Positions 44,629 through 53,325 of a stretch of DNA of 64,000 nucleotides are shown in pieces. A model generated the notes under the pieces. It made no database searches and was not told where the DNA came from. It was given only the letters and a program-made list of their open reading frames with translations. The stretch comes from Mycobacterium sp. ACS1612 (lineage in GTDB: Bacteria > Actinomycetota > Actinomycetes > Mycobacteriales > Mycobacteriaceae). The DNA lies in assembly GCF_001667505.1 (NCBI RefSeq), contig NZ_LZHZ01000060.1, positions 120,936 through 184,935 of the forward strand, read 5' to 3'. Each line of letters starts with the position of its first letter. The first letter of the stretch is position 1. The translations under genes were made by a program, and so were the position numbers.

Positions 44629-45435
44629 ATGACAGCGCCTCGGGTGTACCGCCATATGACGTGGGAAGAAATCGCCGATGCGGCGCGCGCCGACATCCCG
44701 ATCGCCATCCCGGTCGGGGCCACCGAGCAGCACGGACGTCACCTGCCTGTGTGCACCGACTGGGTGCTGCCGGAGAACGTCCTGAGCGAAGCCGGTCGCG
44801 CCCGGGACCTGGTCGTCGGCCCCTTCATCCCGTTCGGCTACCGAAGCCGGCCGGGAAGCGGTGGCGGGCAACACTTTCCGGGCACCGTCTCGCTGCGAGC
44901 AACCACGTTCATGAGCATGCTCGAAGACGTGCTCAGTGAGCTCAAACGCACCGGATTCCGCAACATCATGTTGTACAACTGGCACTACGAGAACGCCGGC
45001 TTCGTCTACGAACCGGCTTACCTTGTCTCCGAACAAAACCCGGAGCTCAAGATCGTGGTGGTCGAGGACGTCTTCCCCGAGTTCACCGCGGAACGCCAGC
45101 AGCTCATCTGGCCCGGCGAATTTCCCGGGCTGGCGCTCGAACACGCCGCCGTCATCGAGACCTCGCTGTGGATGCACTTCGACCCCTCGGCGGTGCGGCA
45201 CGACCGGATGGCACCCGACCAACCGCAGCGGGTGGTCAACCATGACGTCGTCCCCATCGACACCCGCATGTCGACGGCGAGCGGATCGTTGTCGTCGCCG
45301 GTGGAGGCCACTCCCGAGAAGGGCAGGCTGCTCACCGAATGGCTCGTGGACCGACTCGTCGACGTCCTCGACGAGGAATTCCCCGCGCCGAACCGCGCGG
45401 CGGCCGACCGCAACGGTGAGCGCTCGAGAGCCTGA
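44629..45435 (+). CDS. Creatininase-family amidohydrolase
   Basis: A 268-residue metal-dependent amidohydrolase. VGATEQHGRHLPVCTD places metal ligands Glu33, His35 and Asp44, and YNWHYEN adds His119 and Glu121; this is the full two-metal set of creatinine amidohydrolase. Relatives also open other cyclic amides or formamides (MftE-like, FAPy-type). The ATG follows an AGGAG site. Its operon partners (PucR, permease, two dehydrogenases) suggest uptake and hydrolysis of a cyclic amide or lactam-like substrate; creatinine itself is not proven. Confidence 0.87.
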   Translation: MTAPRVYRHMTWEEIADAARADIPIAIPVGATEQHGRHLPVCTDWVLPENVLSEAGRARDLVVGPFIPFGYRSRPGSGGGQHFPGTVSLRATTFMSMLEDVLSELKRTGFRNIMLYNWHYENAGFVYEPAYLVSEQNPELKIVVVEDVFPEFTAERQQLIWPGEFPGLALEHAAVIETSLWMHFDPSAVRHDRMAPDQPQRVVNHDVVPIDTRMSTASGSLSSPVEATPEKGRLLTEWLVDRLVDVLDEEFPAPNRAAADRNGERSRA

Positions 45436-46410
45436 TCAGGCGCTGCGCTGTTGCCGCACGGACTCGGCCAACATGCGCAGGTGTTTGTTGACGTCGTCGG
45501 GACGCTCGACGATGGCGCAGTGGCCGCCGGGCAACTCGACGAACGATGCCAGGTTGGGGGCCATCCTCGCGATGTGCTGCGACGAAACCATCGGCAGCAG
45601 GCGGTCTTTGGTGCTCCCGATGACCAGCGTCGGCACGGTCAGATTGGTCATGCCGATGTGCTCGGGGCCCAGCGCGTCGACCAGCGTGCGGGCCCAGCCG
45701 CCACGCCCCGCGGGCGGTGTCGACGTGAACAACTCGTAGATGAAATCGACGACCGAGGGATCGGCGTCGCGACCCACCGCGATGGTCGAGACAAACCGCC
45801 TGCTCGGCCGGTCCACCGCGCGCAGAAGCGGTGCGGCCCCGAATGTTTTGAGCAGGGTGCCGGCGGCACGCACCCGCGCCTGCGCCAACGGCGCTGGCAC
45901 ACCCAGCAGCTTCACATTGCGCAGCAGGTCGCCGGTGGTGGTGTTGATCAGGGCGACGGCGTCCGCGCGCTGCGTCACCCGATCGGGGAACCGGTCGGCC
46001 CACGCCGTGATCGCGATGCCACCCATGGAGTGGCCGGCGATGACTGCCCGCTCGCCCGGCGACACCGTCGCCGCCAGCACGGCATCCAGGTCGGCGGCCA
46101 GGATGTCGAGGCTGTACCGGGTGTGCCGCGGCGGCACCGCGCTCTTACCGTGGCCGCGGTGGTCGAATGCGATGACGCGGTAATCCCGCGATAAGTCTGC
46201 GATCTGGTAGGCCCACACGCGCAGGGCACATGTGATGCCGTGCGCGAACACGATCGGATAACCGTCTTCCGGCCCGAAGACTTCGGTGTGCAGACGGATG
46301 CCGTCCTCGGACCGAACGGCAACGACGCGGCCTTTGGGCAATGCCTCGGCCGCGGCGAATTTTCTGGCCGGCGAACCGGCCCGCTGGCCACGTCCCATAC
46401 GTGCTCCCAT
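45436..46410 (-). CDS. Alpha/beta hydrolase
   Basis: A hydrolase of about 324 residues. GYPIVFAHGITCALRVWAYQ is the oxyanion loop, FDHRGHGKS a typical strand turn, VIAGHSMGGIAITAWA the nucleophile elbow, and LPGGHCAIVERPDDV holds the likely catalytic His. The N terminus is uncertain: ATG codons at 46464, 46410 and 46398 are all possible, and 46410 is chosen as a compromise that keeps a short basic leader. It converges directly with the creatininase gene. Substrate unknown. Confidence 0.8.
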   Translation of the reverse strand: MGARMGRGQRAGSPARKFAAAEALPKGRVVAVRSEDGIRLHTEVFGPEDGYPIVFAHGITCALRVWAYQIADLSRDYRVIAFDHRGHGKSAVPPRHTRYSLDILAADLDAVLAATVSPGERAVIAGHSMGGIAITAWADRFPDRVTQRADAVALINTTTGDLLRNVKLLGVPAPLAQARVRAAGTLLKTFGAAPLLRAVDRPSRRFVSTIAVGRDADPSVVDFIYELFTSTPPAGRGGWARTLVDALGPEHIGMTNLTVPTLVIGSTKDRLLPMVSSQHIARMAPNLASFVELPGGHCAIVERPDDVNKHLRMLAESVRQQRSA

Positions 46411-46486
46411 CGAGTTCGGCAACGCTGCCGTCAATACCAGCCTACCGGTCGGTTGGGCGCACACGGCGCAGGAGTTAAATAGTGCG

Positions 46487-47461
46487 ATGCGTGCGATTCA
46501 GATTGCCAGCCTCGACGGACCACAAGCCGCGAAGGTCGTCGAGATCGACGAACCGGGCGCCGGCGACGGCGACGTCCTGATCGATGTTCACGCCGCCGGT
46601 GTGGCGTTTCCAGATGCCCTGCAGTCGCGGGGCCTCTATCAATACAAGCCGCAGATGCCGTACACGCCGGGCGCAGAGATCGCCGGGGTGGTGCGCAGTG
46701 CGCCCGCCGACGCGCACGTCGCTGCGGGCGATCGAGTCGCCGGGTTGACGATGCTGTGTGGCGCGATGGCGGAAGTGGTTGCGCTGCAAGCGGATCGGGT
46801 GTTCAAGCTGCCGGATTCAGTGTCGTTCGAGGCTGGCGCCGGTCTGTTGTTCAACGACCTGACAATGCATCATGCGCTGCGCACGCGCGGCCGTCTCGCC
46901 GAAGGTGAGACGGTGCTGGTGCACGGTGCCGCGGGCGGCATCGGGACGTCGACGTTGCGACTGGCGCCGGCGTGGGGTGCGGCGCGCACCATCGCGGTGG
47001 TCAGCACCGAGGACAAGATTGCGGTGGCCAAGGCGGCGGGGGCGTCCGATGTCGTGCTGGCCGACGGGTTCAAGGACGCGGTCAAGGAGTTGACTGGCGG
47101 GCGGGGCGTGGACATCGTCGTCGATCCTGTCGGCGGTGATCGGTTCACCGACTCCCTGCGTTCCCTCGCTCCCGGTGGCAGGCTGCTGGTCATCGGGTTC
47201 ACCGGCGGCGACATTCCGACGGTCAAGGTGAACCGACTGCTCCTGAACAACGTCGACGCGGTCGGTGTCGGGTGGGGCGCCTGGAGCCTGACCCATCCCG
47301 GCTATCTGCACGAGCAGTGGGCAGAGCTCGAGCCGCTGCTGGCGTCGGGCAGGGTGTCTGCCCCAGAGCCGATCGTCTACCCGCTGGACAGGGCCGCCGA
47401 CGCGATCGCCTCGCTCGAGGACAGAACCGCGAAAGGCAAGGTCGTCGTCAAGGTGCGGTGA
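46487..47461 (+). CDS. NADPH:quinone reductase-like medium-chain dehydrogenase
   Basis: A 324-residue zinc-free MDR protein. The N-terminal catalytic domain begins MRAIQIASLDGP, and the nucleotide domain has VLVHGAAGGIGTSTLRLAP. DIVVDPVGGDRF and LRSLAPGGRLLVIGFTGG are standard quinone-oxidoreductase segments. No zinc-binding Cys set is present. The AGGAG site lies 12 bases before the ATG, a little far. It ends 14 bases inside the convergent glycerate kinase gene. Confidence 0.87.
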   Translation: MRAIQIASLDGPQAAKVVEIDEPGAGDGDVLIDVHAAGVAFPDALQSRGLYQYKPQMPYTPGAEIAGVVRSAPADAHVAAGDRVAGLTMLCGAMAEVVALQADRVFKLPDSVSFEAGAGLLFNDLTMHHALRTRGRLAEGETVLVHGAAGGIGTSTLRLAPAWGAARTIAVVSTEDKIAVAKAAGASDVVLADGFKDAVKELTGGRGVDIVVDPVGGDRFTDSLRSLAPGGRLLVIGFTGGDIPTVKVNRLLLNNVDAVGVGWGAWSLTHPGYLHEQWAELEPLLASGRVSAPEPIVYPLDRAADAIASLEDRTAKGKVVVKVR

Positions 47462-48575
47462 GCGACCGGCCGAGCTGCTCGCCCACCGCGGTCAGCAGTT
47501 CGGCGGCCCGCGCCATCGACTGTGCCTGATCCGGTTCCAGGTCGCTGAGCGCGTAGACGCCCGCGAACCCCGCCCCAATCGCCTCGTCGGCCGTCAACGC
47601 CGACACGCCCGCTACGGCGAACGTCGGAACCCGGTGCGCGGCGGCGCGCCGGCACACGCCGACTGCGGCCTTGCCGCGCAACGACTGCCGATCGAGTGAG
47701 CCCTCGCCAGTGACGACCGCGCGCGCCCCCGACAGCTGCCGATCGAGCTCGATGCGGTCGATAATCACGTCGATGCCGGGCTGCATTTTCGCGCGCAACA
47801 CGGCCAGCGCGGCGAAGCCGACGCCACCTGCCGCACCGGCGCCAGCGGCGGAGCTGTAAACCGATCCCGTCTCACGCTCCACCACCTCGGCCCAGCGGCG
47901 AAGCGAGCGGTCGAGCTCCTCGACCTGTTCTGCGGTGGCGCCCTTCTGCGGGGCGTACACGCTGGCCGCACCCAGCGGACCGCAGAGTGGATTGTCCACG
48001 TCACTGGCGAGAGTGAATGTGGCAGAGGCGATCCCGGGATGCAGTCCGGTCAGATCGAGCGTTTCCGCGTCACCGATGCCCTGCCCGGACGGGTCGATCC
48101 GCTCGCCGTTGCGATCACGCGCGATGGCGCCGAGTGCGGCGAGCAAGCCTGCTCCGCCGTCGGTGCTGGCGCTGCCCCCGACGCCGATGATGATGTCGCG
48201 GCAGCCGTGCTCGAGGGCTTGGGCCACCACCGCACCGAGACCGTAGCTGGAGGCCGTCATCGGAGCCCTTTCCCCGCCTGGAAGTCGTTGCAGGCCACAG
48301 ATTTCGGCCATCTCCACGACGGCGGTGCCGCCGCTGCGGGCGTATGCCGTTTGCACCACCTGCCCGGTCGGCCCCTTGCCGTAGACGGCAACTCGCTCAA
48401 AGCCCGCCGCGAGCACCGTGTCCAGCGTTCCGTCGCCGCCGTCGGCGACCGGGCGAAGCACCGTCACCAGGGCGGGGTCGCTGCGTTTGAGTCCCGCCGA
48501 GAGGGCTTCGGCCGCCTCCGCGGCCGTCAACGAGCCCTTGAATTTGTCGGGCGCGATCACGACATGGCCAGTCAC
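47448..48575 (-). CDS. glxK: Glycerate kinase
   Basis: A 375-residue GarK/GlxK-type kinase that phosphorylates glycerate with ATP, the last step that moves glyoxylate carbon into glycolysis. APDKFKGSLTAAEAAEAL and RPVADGGDGTLDTV at the N terminus and GVGGSASTDGGAGLLAALG in the middle are diagnostic. The GTG at 48575 follows GGAGGGG; upstream codons would run through the operator palindrome. It is divergent from hyi-glxR-gcl, which supplies its substrate, and both sides carry TTCCG palindromes likely read by the IclR regulator. Confidence 0.92.
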   Translation of the reverse strand: MTGHVVIAPDKFKGSLTAAEAAEALSAGLKRSDPALVTVLRPVADGGDGTLDTVLAAGFERVAVYGKGPTGQVVQTAYARSGGTAVVEMAEICGLQRLPGGERAPMTASSYGLGAVVAQALEHGCRDIIIGVGGSASTDGGAGLLAALGAIARDRNGERIDPSGQGIGDAETLDLTGLHPGIASATFTLASDVDNPLCGPLGAASVYAPQKGATAEQVEELDRSLRRWAEVVERETGSVYSSAAGAGAAGGVGFAALAVLRAKMQPGIDVIIDRIELDRQLSGARAVVTGEGSLDRQSLRGKAAVGVCRRAAAHRVPTFAVAGVSALTADEAIGAGFAGVYALSDLEPDQAQSMARAAELLTAVGEQLGRSLTAP

Positions 48576-48602
48576 TGAACACCCCTCCGTCTCGAACCAG
48601 CA

Positions 48603-48641
48603 AACAATTCCGCGATCCGGAATTGTTATTCCGGAGTTATA
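48603..48641 (-). promoter_or_regulatory. glxK promoter with perfect 25-bp operator palindrome
   Basis: Arms AACAATTCCG (48603-48612) and CGGAATTGTT (48618-48627) are perfectly inverted around CGATC. Upstream on the - strand, TATAAC (48641-48636) is a good -10 hexamer, so the palindrome sits on the first transcribed bases of glxK. Its core TTCCG-N5-CGGAA is repeated before hyi, which points to one regulator, probably the IclR protein at 52394. Confidence 0.65.
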
Positions 48642-48762
48642 CCGTCGCACGTTCTAGGCGCCGACGTCAACGCTTTCAGGCCGTTCAGAGGCGTTACCAG
48701 CGGTCCGCCCTTGACAATACGACCGGCGGCAGCGTTCACTATTTTGCATTGTGAGTGTTTAA

Positions 48763-48784
48763 TTCCGTATTGCGGAATACGAAA
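48763..48784. promoter_or_regulatory. Operator before hyi-glxR-gcl
   Basis: TTCCG-TATTG-CGGAA (48763-48777) is a perfect 5-bp palindrome, nested in a longer symmetric element in which CGTATT (48766-48771) pairs with AATACG (48776-48781). It lies 11 bases before the hyi ATG. A related half (TTCCGTA) is found before the iclR gene at 53199. Confidence 0.6.
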
Positions 48785-48794
48785 GGAACGCGGA

Positions 48795-49628
48795 ATGACG
48801 GCCTATACGGTCAACTGCTCGATCCTGCTGACCGATCTGCCACTGCTGGATCGGCCGCGCGCAGCCCGTAACGCGGGCTTCGAGGCGGTCGAGTTCTGGT
48901 GGCCGTTCGACACCCCGACCCCGGCCGACGCCGACGTCGATGCGTTCGTCCGCGCCATCCAGGACGCGGGTGTCCAGTTGACCGGGCTCAACTTCGCCGC
49001 CGGTGACATGCCCGCAGGCGACCGCGGCATCCTGTCCAACCCGGCCTTGACGCAGGACTTCCGCGACAACGTCGAGATCGCCGTCGGCATCGCCGAAACC
49101 CTCGGCACGCGTGCCTTCAATGCGCTGTACGGCAATCGCATCGACGAGCACTCGCCGGAGACCCAGGATGACGTCGCCGTCGGCAACCTCGGCTACGCCG
49201 CCCGTGCGGCAGATCGCATCGGCGCCACGGTGCTGATCGAACCCGTCAGCGGGGCACCGAAGTACCCGCTTCTGACGGCGGCCGACGCCATCGGCGTGAT
49301 CGACCGGGTGCACGACGAACATGGCGCAGAGAACCTGCGACTGCTCGCCGACTTCTACCACCTTCACGTCAACGGCGACGACATCACCGCCGCAATCACC
49401 AAGTACGGCAGCAGGATCGGCCACGTACAGATCGCCGACGCCCCCGGCCGCGGTGAGCCGGGCACCGGCGAGATCCCGATCCGCACCTACCTCGAGCAAC
49501 TGGCCGCAGAGGGCTACGAGGGATACGTCGGCCTTGAGTACAAGGCGACCAAACCGGACACCTTCGAATGGCTGCCGCGCGAAGACCGCGTCGCGACCCT
49601 GGAATCACAAGCAGAAACGAGGATCTAA
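48795..49628 (+). CDS. hyi: Hydroxypyruvate isomerase
   Basis: A 277-residue TIM-barrel isomerase that interconverts hydroxypyruvate and tartronate semialdehyde. LIEPVSGAPKYPL, ADFYHLHVNGDDI, HVQIADAPGRGEPGTGEI and GLEYKATKP hold the metal and proton-transfer residues in the order found in E. coli Hyi. The ATG at 48795 follows AAGGAACGCGGA. First gene of the operon hyi-glxR-gcl; its stop overlaps the glxR start. Confidence 0.92.
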   Translation: MTAYTVNCSILLTDLPLLDRPRAARNAGFEAVEFWWPFDTPTPADADVDAFVRAIQDAGVQLTGLNFAAGDMPAGDRGILSNPALTQDFRDNVEIAVGIAETLGTRAFNALYGNRIDEHSPETQDDVAVGNLGYAARAADRIGATVLIEPVSGAPKYPLLTAADAIGVIDRVHDEHGAENLRLLADFYHLHVNGDDITAAITKYGSRIGHVQIADAPGRGEPGTGEIPIRTYLEQLAAEGYEGYVGLEYKATKPDTFEWLPREDRVATLESQAETRI

Positions 49629-50509
49629 TGAGCACCATCGCTTTCATCGGACTTGGCATCATGGGCAGCCCGATGGCGGCCCACTTGGTCAAGGCGGGCC
49701 ACACCGTCGTCGGCGTCGACACCACACCGGAACGCACCGCGGCGCTGGTCGAGGCCGGCGGTAGCGCAGCCGAAACCATCGAGCAGGCCGTCAAAGGCGC
49801 CGACGTGGTGGCCGTGATGGTGCCCGACTCCCCGCAGGTGCAGGCCGTGCTGCTGGGTGACGACGGCGTTTTCGCGCACGCTCAGCCCGGCACGCTGGTG
49901 ATCGACTTTTCGTCGATCCGGCCCGACATCACCGCCGAATTCGCCAAGATCGGCATCGAGCGCGGCCTGCGCATCCTCGACGCGCCGGTGTCCGGCGGCG
50001 AACCGGGCGCGAAGAACGCCACGCTGTCGATCATGGTCGGCGGCTCCGAGGAGGACTTCGCAGCGGCCAAGCCGATTCTGGACACAGTTGGCAAGACCAT
50101 CGTGCACGTCGGCACCAACGGGGCGGGCCAGACCGTCAAGGCGGCCAACCAGTTGATCGTCGCGGGCAACATCGAGTTGCTCGCCGAGGCGATCACCTTC
50201 TTGAAGGCCTACGACGTCGACATCGAAGCCGCCGTCAAGGTGCTCGGTGGCGGGCTGGCCGGTTCGGCCGTGCTCGACCAGAAGGCGGCGAAGATGCTGG
50301 AGCGCAACTTCGACCCCGGCTTCCGGATCGCGTTGCACCACAAAGATATGGGCATCGTGACCGCCGCGGCACGCGAGGCCGGTGTGGTCACCCCGCTGGG
50401 CTCCCTGGTCGCGCAGCTGATGGCTTCCGCAATGGCCAACGGCGACGGCGGGCTCGACCATTCCGCGCTGCTGCTGGGTGTCGAGCGGCTCTCCGGCAAG
50501 GAGATCTGA
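49628..50509 (+). CDS. glxR: 2-hydroxy-3-oxopropionate (tartronate semialdehyde) reductase
   Basis: A 293-residue beta-hydroxyacid dehydrogenase that reduces tartronate semialdehyde to glycerate with NAD(P)H. FIGLGIMGSPMAAHLVKAGH is the nucleotide site, DAPVSGGEPGAKNATLSIMV the substrate loop, and NGAGQTVKAANQLIV carries the catalytic Lys. Overlaps both neighbours by one base (TAATG and TGATG type junctions), so the three genes are tightly coupled. Confidence 0.93.
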   Translation: MSTIAFIGLGIMGSPMAAHLVKAGHTVVGVDTTPERTAALVEAGGSAAETIEQAVKGADVVAVMVPDSPQVQAVLLGDDGVFAHAQPGTLVIDFSSIRPDITAEFAKIGIERGLRILDAPVSGGEPGAKNATLSIMVGGSEEDFAAAKPILDTVGKTIVHVGTNGAGQTVKAANQLIVAGNIELLAEAITFLKAYDVDIEAAVKVLGGGLAGSAVLDQKAAKMLERNFDPGFRIALHHKDMGIVTAAAREAGVVTPLGSLVAQLMASAMANGDGGLDHSALLLGVERLSGKEI

Positions 50510-52308
50510 TGGCGCGGATGCGAACGGTCGACGCCGCGGTCCGGATCCTCGAGATCGAGGGCGCCACACAAGCATTCGGACTCCCCGGCGCGGCGATCAA
50601 CCCGTTCTACTCGGCGATGCGGGCGCACGGCGGAATCAAGCACGTGCTGGCCCGCCACGTCGAAGCCGCCAGCCACATGGCTGAGGGCTTCACGCGCGCC
50701 GCCGCGGGAAACATCGGCGTGTGCATCGGCACGTCGGGTCCTGCGGGCACCGACATGATCACCGGGTTGTATTCCGCGTCGGCGGACTCCATTCCGATCC
50801 TCGCGATTACCGGGCAGGCACCGGTGAACAAGCTCCACAAAGAGGATTTCCAGGCCGTCGACATCGCTTCGATCGCCGCACCGGTGACCAAAATGGCGAT
50901 GACGGTCCTCGAACCTGGCCAAGTGCCAGGTGCATTCGCGCAGGCGTTTCATCTGATGCGGTCGGGACGGCCGGGGCCGGTGCTCATCGATCTGCCGATC
51001 GACGTCCAACTGGCGGAGATCGACTTCGACCCCGAGGCGTATGAGCCCTTGCCGGTCTACAAGCCTGCGGCGTCGCGCGCGCAGGCCGAGAAGGCCATCG
51101 ACATGCTGGTGTCAGCCGAGCGTCCGCTGCTCATCTCGGGTGGCGGCGTCATCAACGCCGACGCGTCGGGTCTGCTGGTCGAACTCGCCGAGATCCTCAA
51201 TGTGCCCGTGGTGCCGACGCTGATGGGCTGGGGCACCATTCCCGACGACCACCGGTTGGCGGCGGGCATGGTCGGACTCCAGACGTCGCAGCGTTACGGC
51301 AACGCGACGATGCTGGCCTCGGACTTCGTGCTGGGCATCGGCAACCGGTGGGCGAACCGGCACACCGGCGGGCTGGAGACCTACCGTCGCGGCAGGCGTT
51401 TCGTCCACGTCGACATCGAACCGACACAGATCGGCCGGGTCTTCGCCCCTGACTTCGGGATCGTCTCGGACGCGAAGGCGGCGTTGGAGCAGTTCGTGGC
51501 CGTCGCCAAGGACCGACGCGCGGCAGGCACGCTGCCCGACTGGAGCGCGTGGGTCGACGAATGCGGGCAGCGCAAGCGCACTATGCACCGCAAGACTCAC
51601 TTCGACGATGTGCCGATCAAGCCGCAACGGGTCTACGAGGAGATGAACCGCGCCTTCGGCCGCGACGTCCGCTACGTCACCGCGATCGGACTCTCGCAGA
51701 TCGCAGGCGGTCAGTTCCTGCAGGTGTTCGGCCCGCGGAACTGGATCAACTGCGGGCAGGCAGGGCCGCTCGGGTGGACGGTGCCCGCCGCGTTGGGTGT
51801 CGTCGCCGCGGATCCGACTGCCAGCGTGGTCGGGTTGTCGGGTGACTACGACTTCCAGTTCCTGATCGAGGAGTTGGCGGTCGGCGCGCAGTTCAACCTG
51901 CCGTACGTCCATGTGGTGGTCAACAACTCGTACCTGGGCCTGATCCGGCAGGCGCAGCGCGGCTTCGACATGAACTACCACGTGTCCCTGGGCTTCGACA
52001 ACATCAATGCGCAGGAAAGTGACGACAGCACCGTCCCGAAAGGCTACGGCGTCGACCACCTGCGCGTGGCGGAAGGCCTGGGCTGCAAAGCAATTCAGGT
52101 CTCCGAGCCATCCGACATCGGTCCGGCACTGAAACGGGCTCAGCAGTTGGCCCAGGAGCACAAGGTGCCGGTGGTGGTCGAGATCTTCCTCGAGAAGATC
52201 ACCAACATCGCGATGGGCACCGAAATCGACAACATCACCGAGTTCAACGATCTCGCCGAGACACTGGAGGAGGCGCCGACCGCCGCGGCGCTGCTCCTGG
52301 TGGACTAG
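50509..52308 (+). CDS. gcl: Glyoxylate carboligase (tartronate semialdehyde synthase)
   Basis: A 599-residue thiamine-diphosphate and FAD enzyme that joins two glyoxylates to tartronate semialdehyde and CO2. It follows E. coli Gcl closely (AFGLPGAAINPFYSAMR, HKEDFQAVDI, WINCGQAGPLGWTVPAALGV). Decisively, the usual catalytic Glu of ThDP enzymes is replaced by Val51 in RHVEAASH, the special feature of Gcl. The ThDP-binding GDYDFQFLIEELAVGAQFN is intact. A short insertion (ESDDSTVPK) lies before YGVDHLRVAEGLG. It completes the glycerate pathway with glxR and glxK. Confidence 0.95.
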   Translation: MARMRTVDAAVRILEIEGATQAFGLPGAAINPFYSAMRAHGGIKHVLARHVEAASHMAEGFTRAAAGNIGVCIGTSGPAGTDMITGLYSASADSIPILAITGQAPVNKLHKEDFQAVDIASIAAPVTKMAMTVLEPGQVPGAFAQAFHLMRSGRPGPVLIDLPIDVQLAEIDFDPEAYEPLPVYKPAASRAQAEKAIDMLVSAERPLLISGGGVINADASGLLVELAEILNVPVVPTLMGWGTIPDDHRLAAGMVGLQTSQRYGNATMLASDFVLGIGNRWANRHTGGLETYRRGRRFVHVDIEPTQIGRVFAPDFGIVSDAKAALEQFVAVAKDRRAAGTLPDWSAWVDECGQRKRTMHRKTHFDDVPIKPQRVYEEMNRAFGRDVRYVTAIGLSQIAGGQFLQVFGPRNWINCGQAGPLGWTVPAALGVVAADPTASVVGLSGDYDFQFLIEELAVGAQFNLPYVHVVVNNSYLGLIRQAQRGFDMNYHVSLGFDNINAQESDDSTVPKGYGVDHLRVAEGLGCKAIQVSEPSDIGPALKRAQQLAQEHKVPVVVEIFLEKITNIAMGTEIDNITEFNDLAETLEEAPTAAALLLVD

Positions 52309-52320
52309 TACCTTGTTGCG

Positions 52321-52377
52321 CGAAATGCACGTTTTGTAGAGGCCTTCTCGAAGTTCCGCTACAAAACGTGCATTTCG
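52321..52377. terminator. Hairpin between convergent gcl and iclR
   Basis: CGAAATGCACGTTTTGTAG (52321-52339) and CTACAAAACGTGCATTTCG (52359-52377) are perfect 19-bp inverted arms with a 19-base loop, 12 bases after gcl and 16 bases after the iclR end. It can terminate transcription from both sides. The A/T-rich inner part gives a short T-run in each direction. The same layout is seen at 9942-9989. Confidence 0.7.
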
Positions 52378-52393
52378 GCGTTTCTCGGCGCTT

Positions 52394-53146
52394 CTAGACC
52401 GTGGTCTCGCGGTCGAACTCCGAAGCGATATCGCGCGCAACGCGTTTCAGCAGCGGAGCCACCTTGGTCGCCGACTTCAGGGTCAGGCGGGTCGCGGGAC
52501 CGGAGATGGAGATCGCGGTCAGGGTGGGAGCGTCGGGCACCGGCACCGCGAAACACCGCACGCCGATCTCCTGCTCACCCTCGTCGATGGCGTAGCCGCG
52601 CGCCCTGCTCAATTCGATGTCCCGGATCAGCGCCTCCGGGGTGGTATACGAGTTCTCGTTGGAGGCCGGCATCCCGGCCCGCTTGAGCAGCGCCTCCACG
52701 CTGTCGTTGGGCAACTGCATGAGCAGCGCCTTGCCCACCCCGGTGCAGTGCAGATGCACGCGGCGGCCCACTTCTGTGAACATCCGCATCGCGTGGGGGG
52801 ACGGCACCTGCGCGACGTAGACCGCCATGTCGTTGTCCAGCGCGGCCATGTTGGCGCTCTCGCCCGTACGCTCCACGAGTTCGGTGAGGTGCGGGCGCGA
52901 CCACGCGCCGACGAGTTGAGCGGCGCTTTCCCCCAACCGAATCAGCTTGGGTCCCAGCGCATATCGACGATTCTCCAGCTGTCGCACGTAGCCCATCGCG
53001 AGCAGCGTCCTGACCAGGCGGTGGATTGTCGGTTGGGGCAGCTCGGCGCGGGTGGCCAGCTCACCCAGCGCGATGCTGCCGCCGGCGCTTGCCATGATCT
53101 CCAGCAGCTCGAAGGCGCGCTCGACCGATTGGACACCGTCCGCCAC
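52394..53146 (-). CDS. IclR-family transcriptional regulator
   Basis: A 250-residue IclR protein. The N-terminal winged helix (SVERAFELLEIMASAGGSI, then LPQPTIHRLVRTLLAMGYV) is followed by the effector domain with MRMFTEVGRRVHLHCTGVGK and a conserved-type IGVRCFAVPVPDA segment. Relatives such as AllR and IclR sense glyoxylate. The GTG at 53146 has a GGAGG site 7 bases upstream and gives the standard length; a longer frame from 53245 would include the operator. Being next to gcl and sharing operator-like sequences with hyi and glxK, it is the likely glyoxylate-responsive regulator of this unit. Confidence 0.88.
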   Translation of the reverse strand: MADGVQSVERAFELLEIMASAGGSIALGELATRAELPQPTIHRLVRTLLAMGYVRQLENRRYALGPKLIRLGESAAQLVGAWSRPHLTELVERTGESANMAALDNDMAVYVAQVPSPHAMRMFTEVGRRVHLHCTGVGKALLMQLPNDSVEALLKRAGMPASNENSYTTPEALIRDIELSRARGYAIDEGEQEIGVRCFAVPVPDAPTLTAISISGPATRLTLKSATKVAPLLKRVARDIASEFDRETTV

Positions 53147-53198
53147 GGCAAACCTCCAGATCGTCGAATCAGCAGCGCTCCGCTTGATGACTAGCTTA

Positions 53199-53213
53199 TT
53201 CCGTATTACGAAA
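53199..53213. promoter_or_regulatory. Operator upstream of iclR
   Basis: TTCCGTA-T-TACGAAA (53199-53213) is a 7-bp palindrome with one mismatch, 53 bases before the iclR start. It shares TTCCGTAT with the hyi operator, which suggests autoregulation. On the other side it lies 113 bases from the GntR gene at 53326. Confidence 0.55.
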
Positions 53214-53267
53214 CAACCGAAGTACTGGGCGCGCGTGTGCCACACCTCTCAGCGGGCGTGTCCGCTG

Positions 53268-53291
53268 ATTGCATCCTGACGACTGTATGCT
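53268..53291 (+). promoter_or_regulatory. GntR1 promoter region with TATGCT -10 and TTGCAT/GTATGC half-sites
   Basis: TATGCT (53286-53291) fits the -10 pattern, 35 bases before the ATG at 53326. ATTGCATCC upstream and TGTATGC overlapping the -10 resemble the two halves of the GCATAC-N-GTATGC palindrome found elsewhere in this region, but with wider spacing. A weaker autoregulatory site is plausible. Confidence 0.35.
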
Positions 53292-53325
53292 GAGGGCACC
53301 CTGCCGCAAACCAGAAGGGCAGTCC

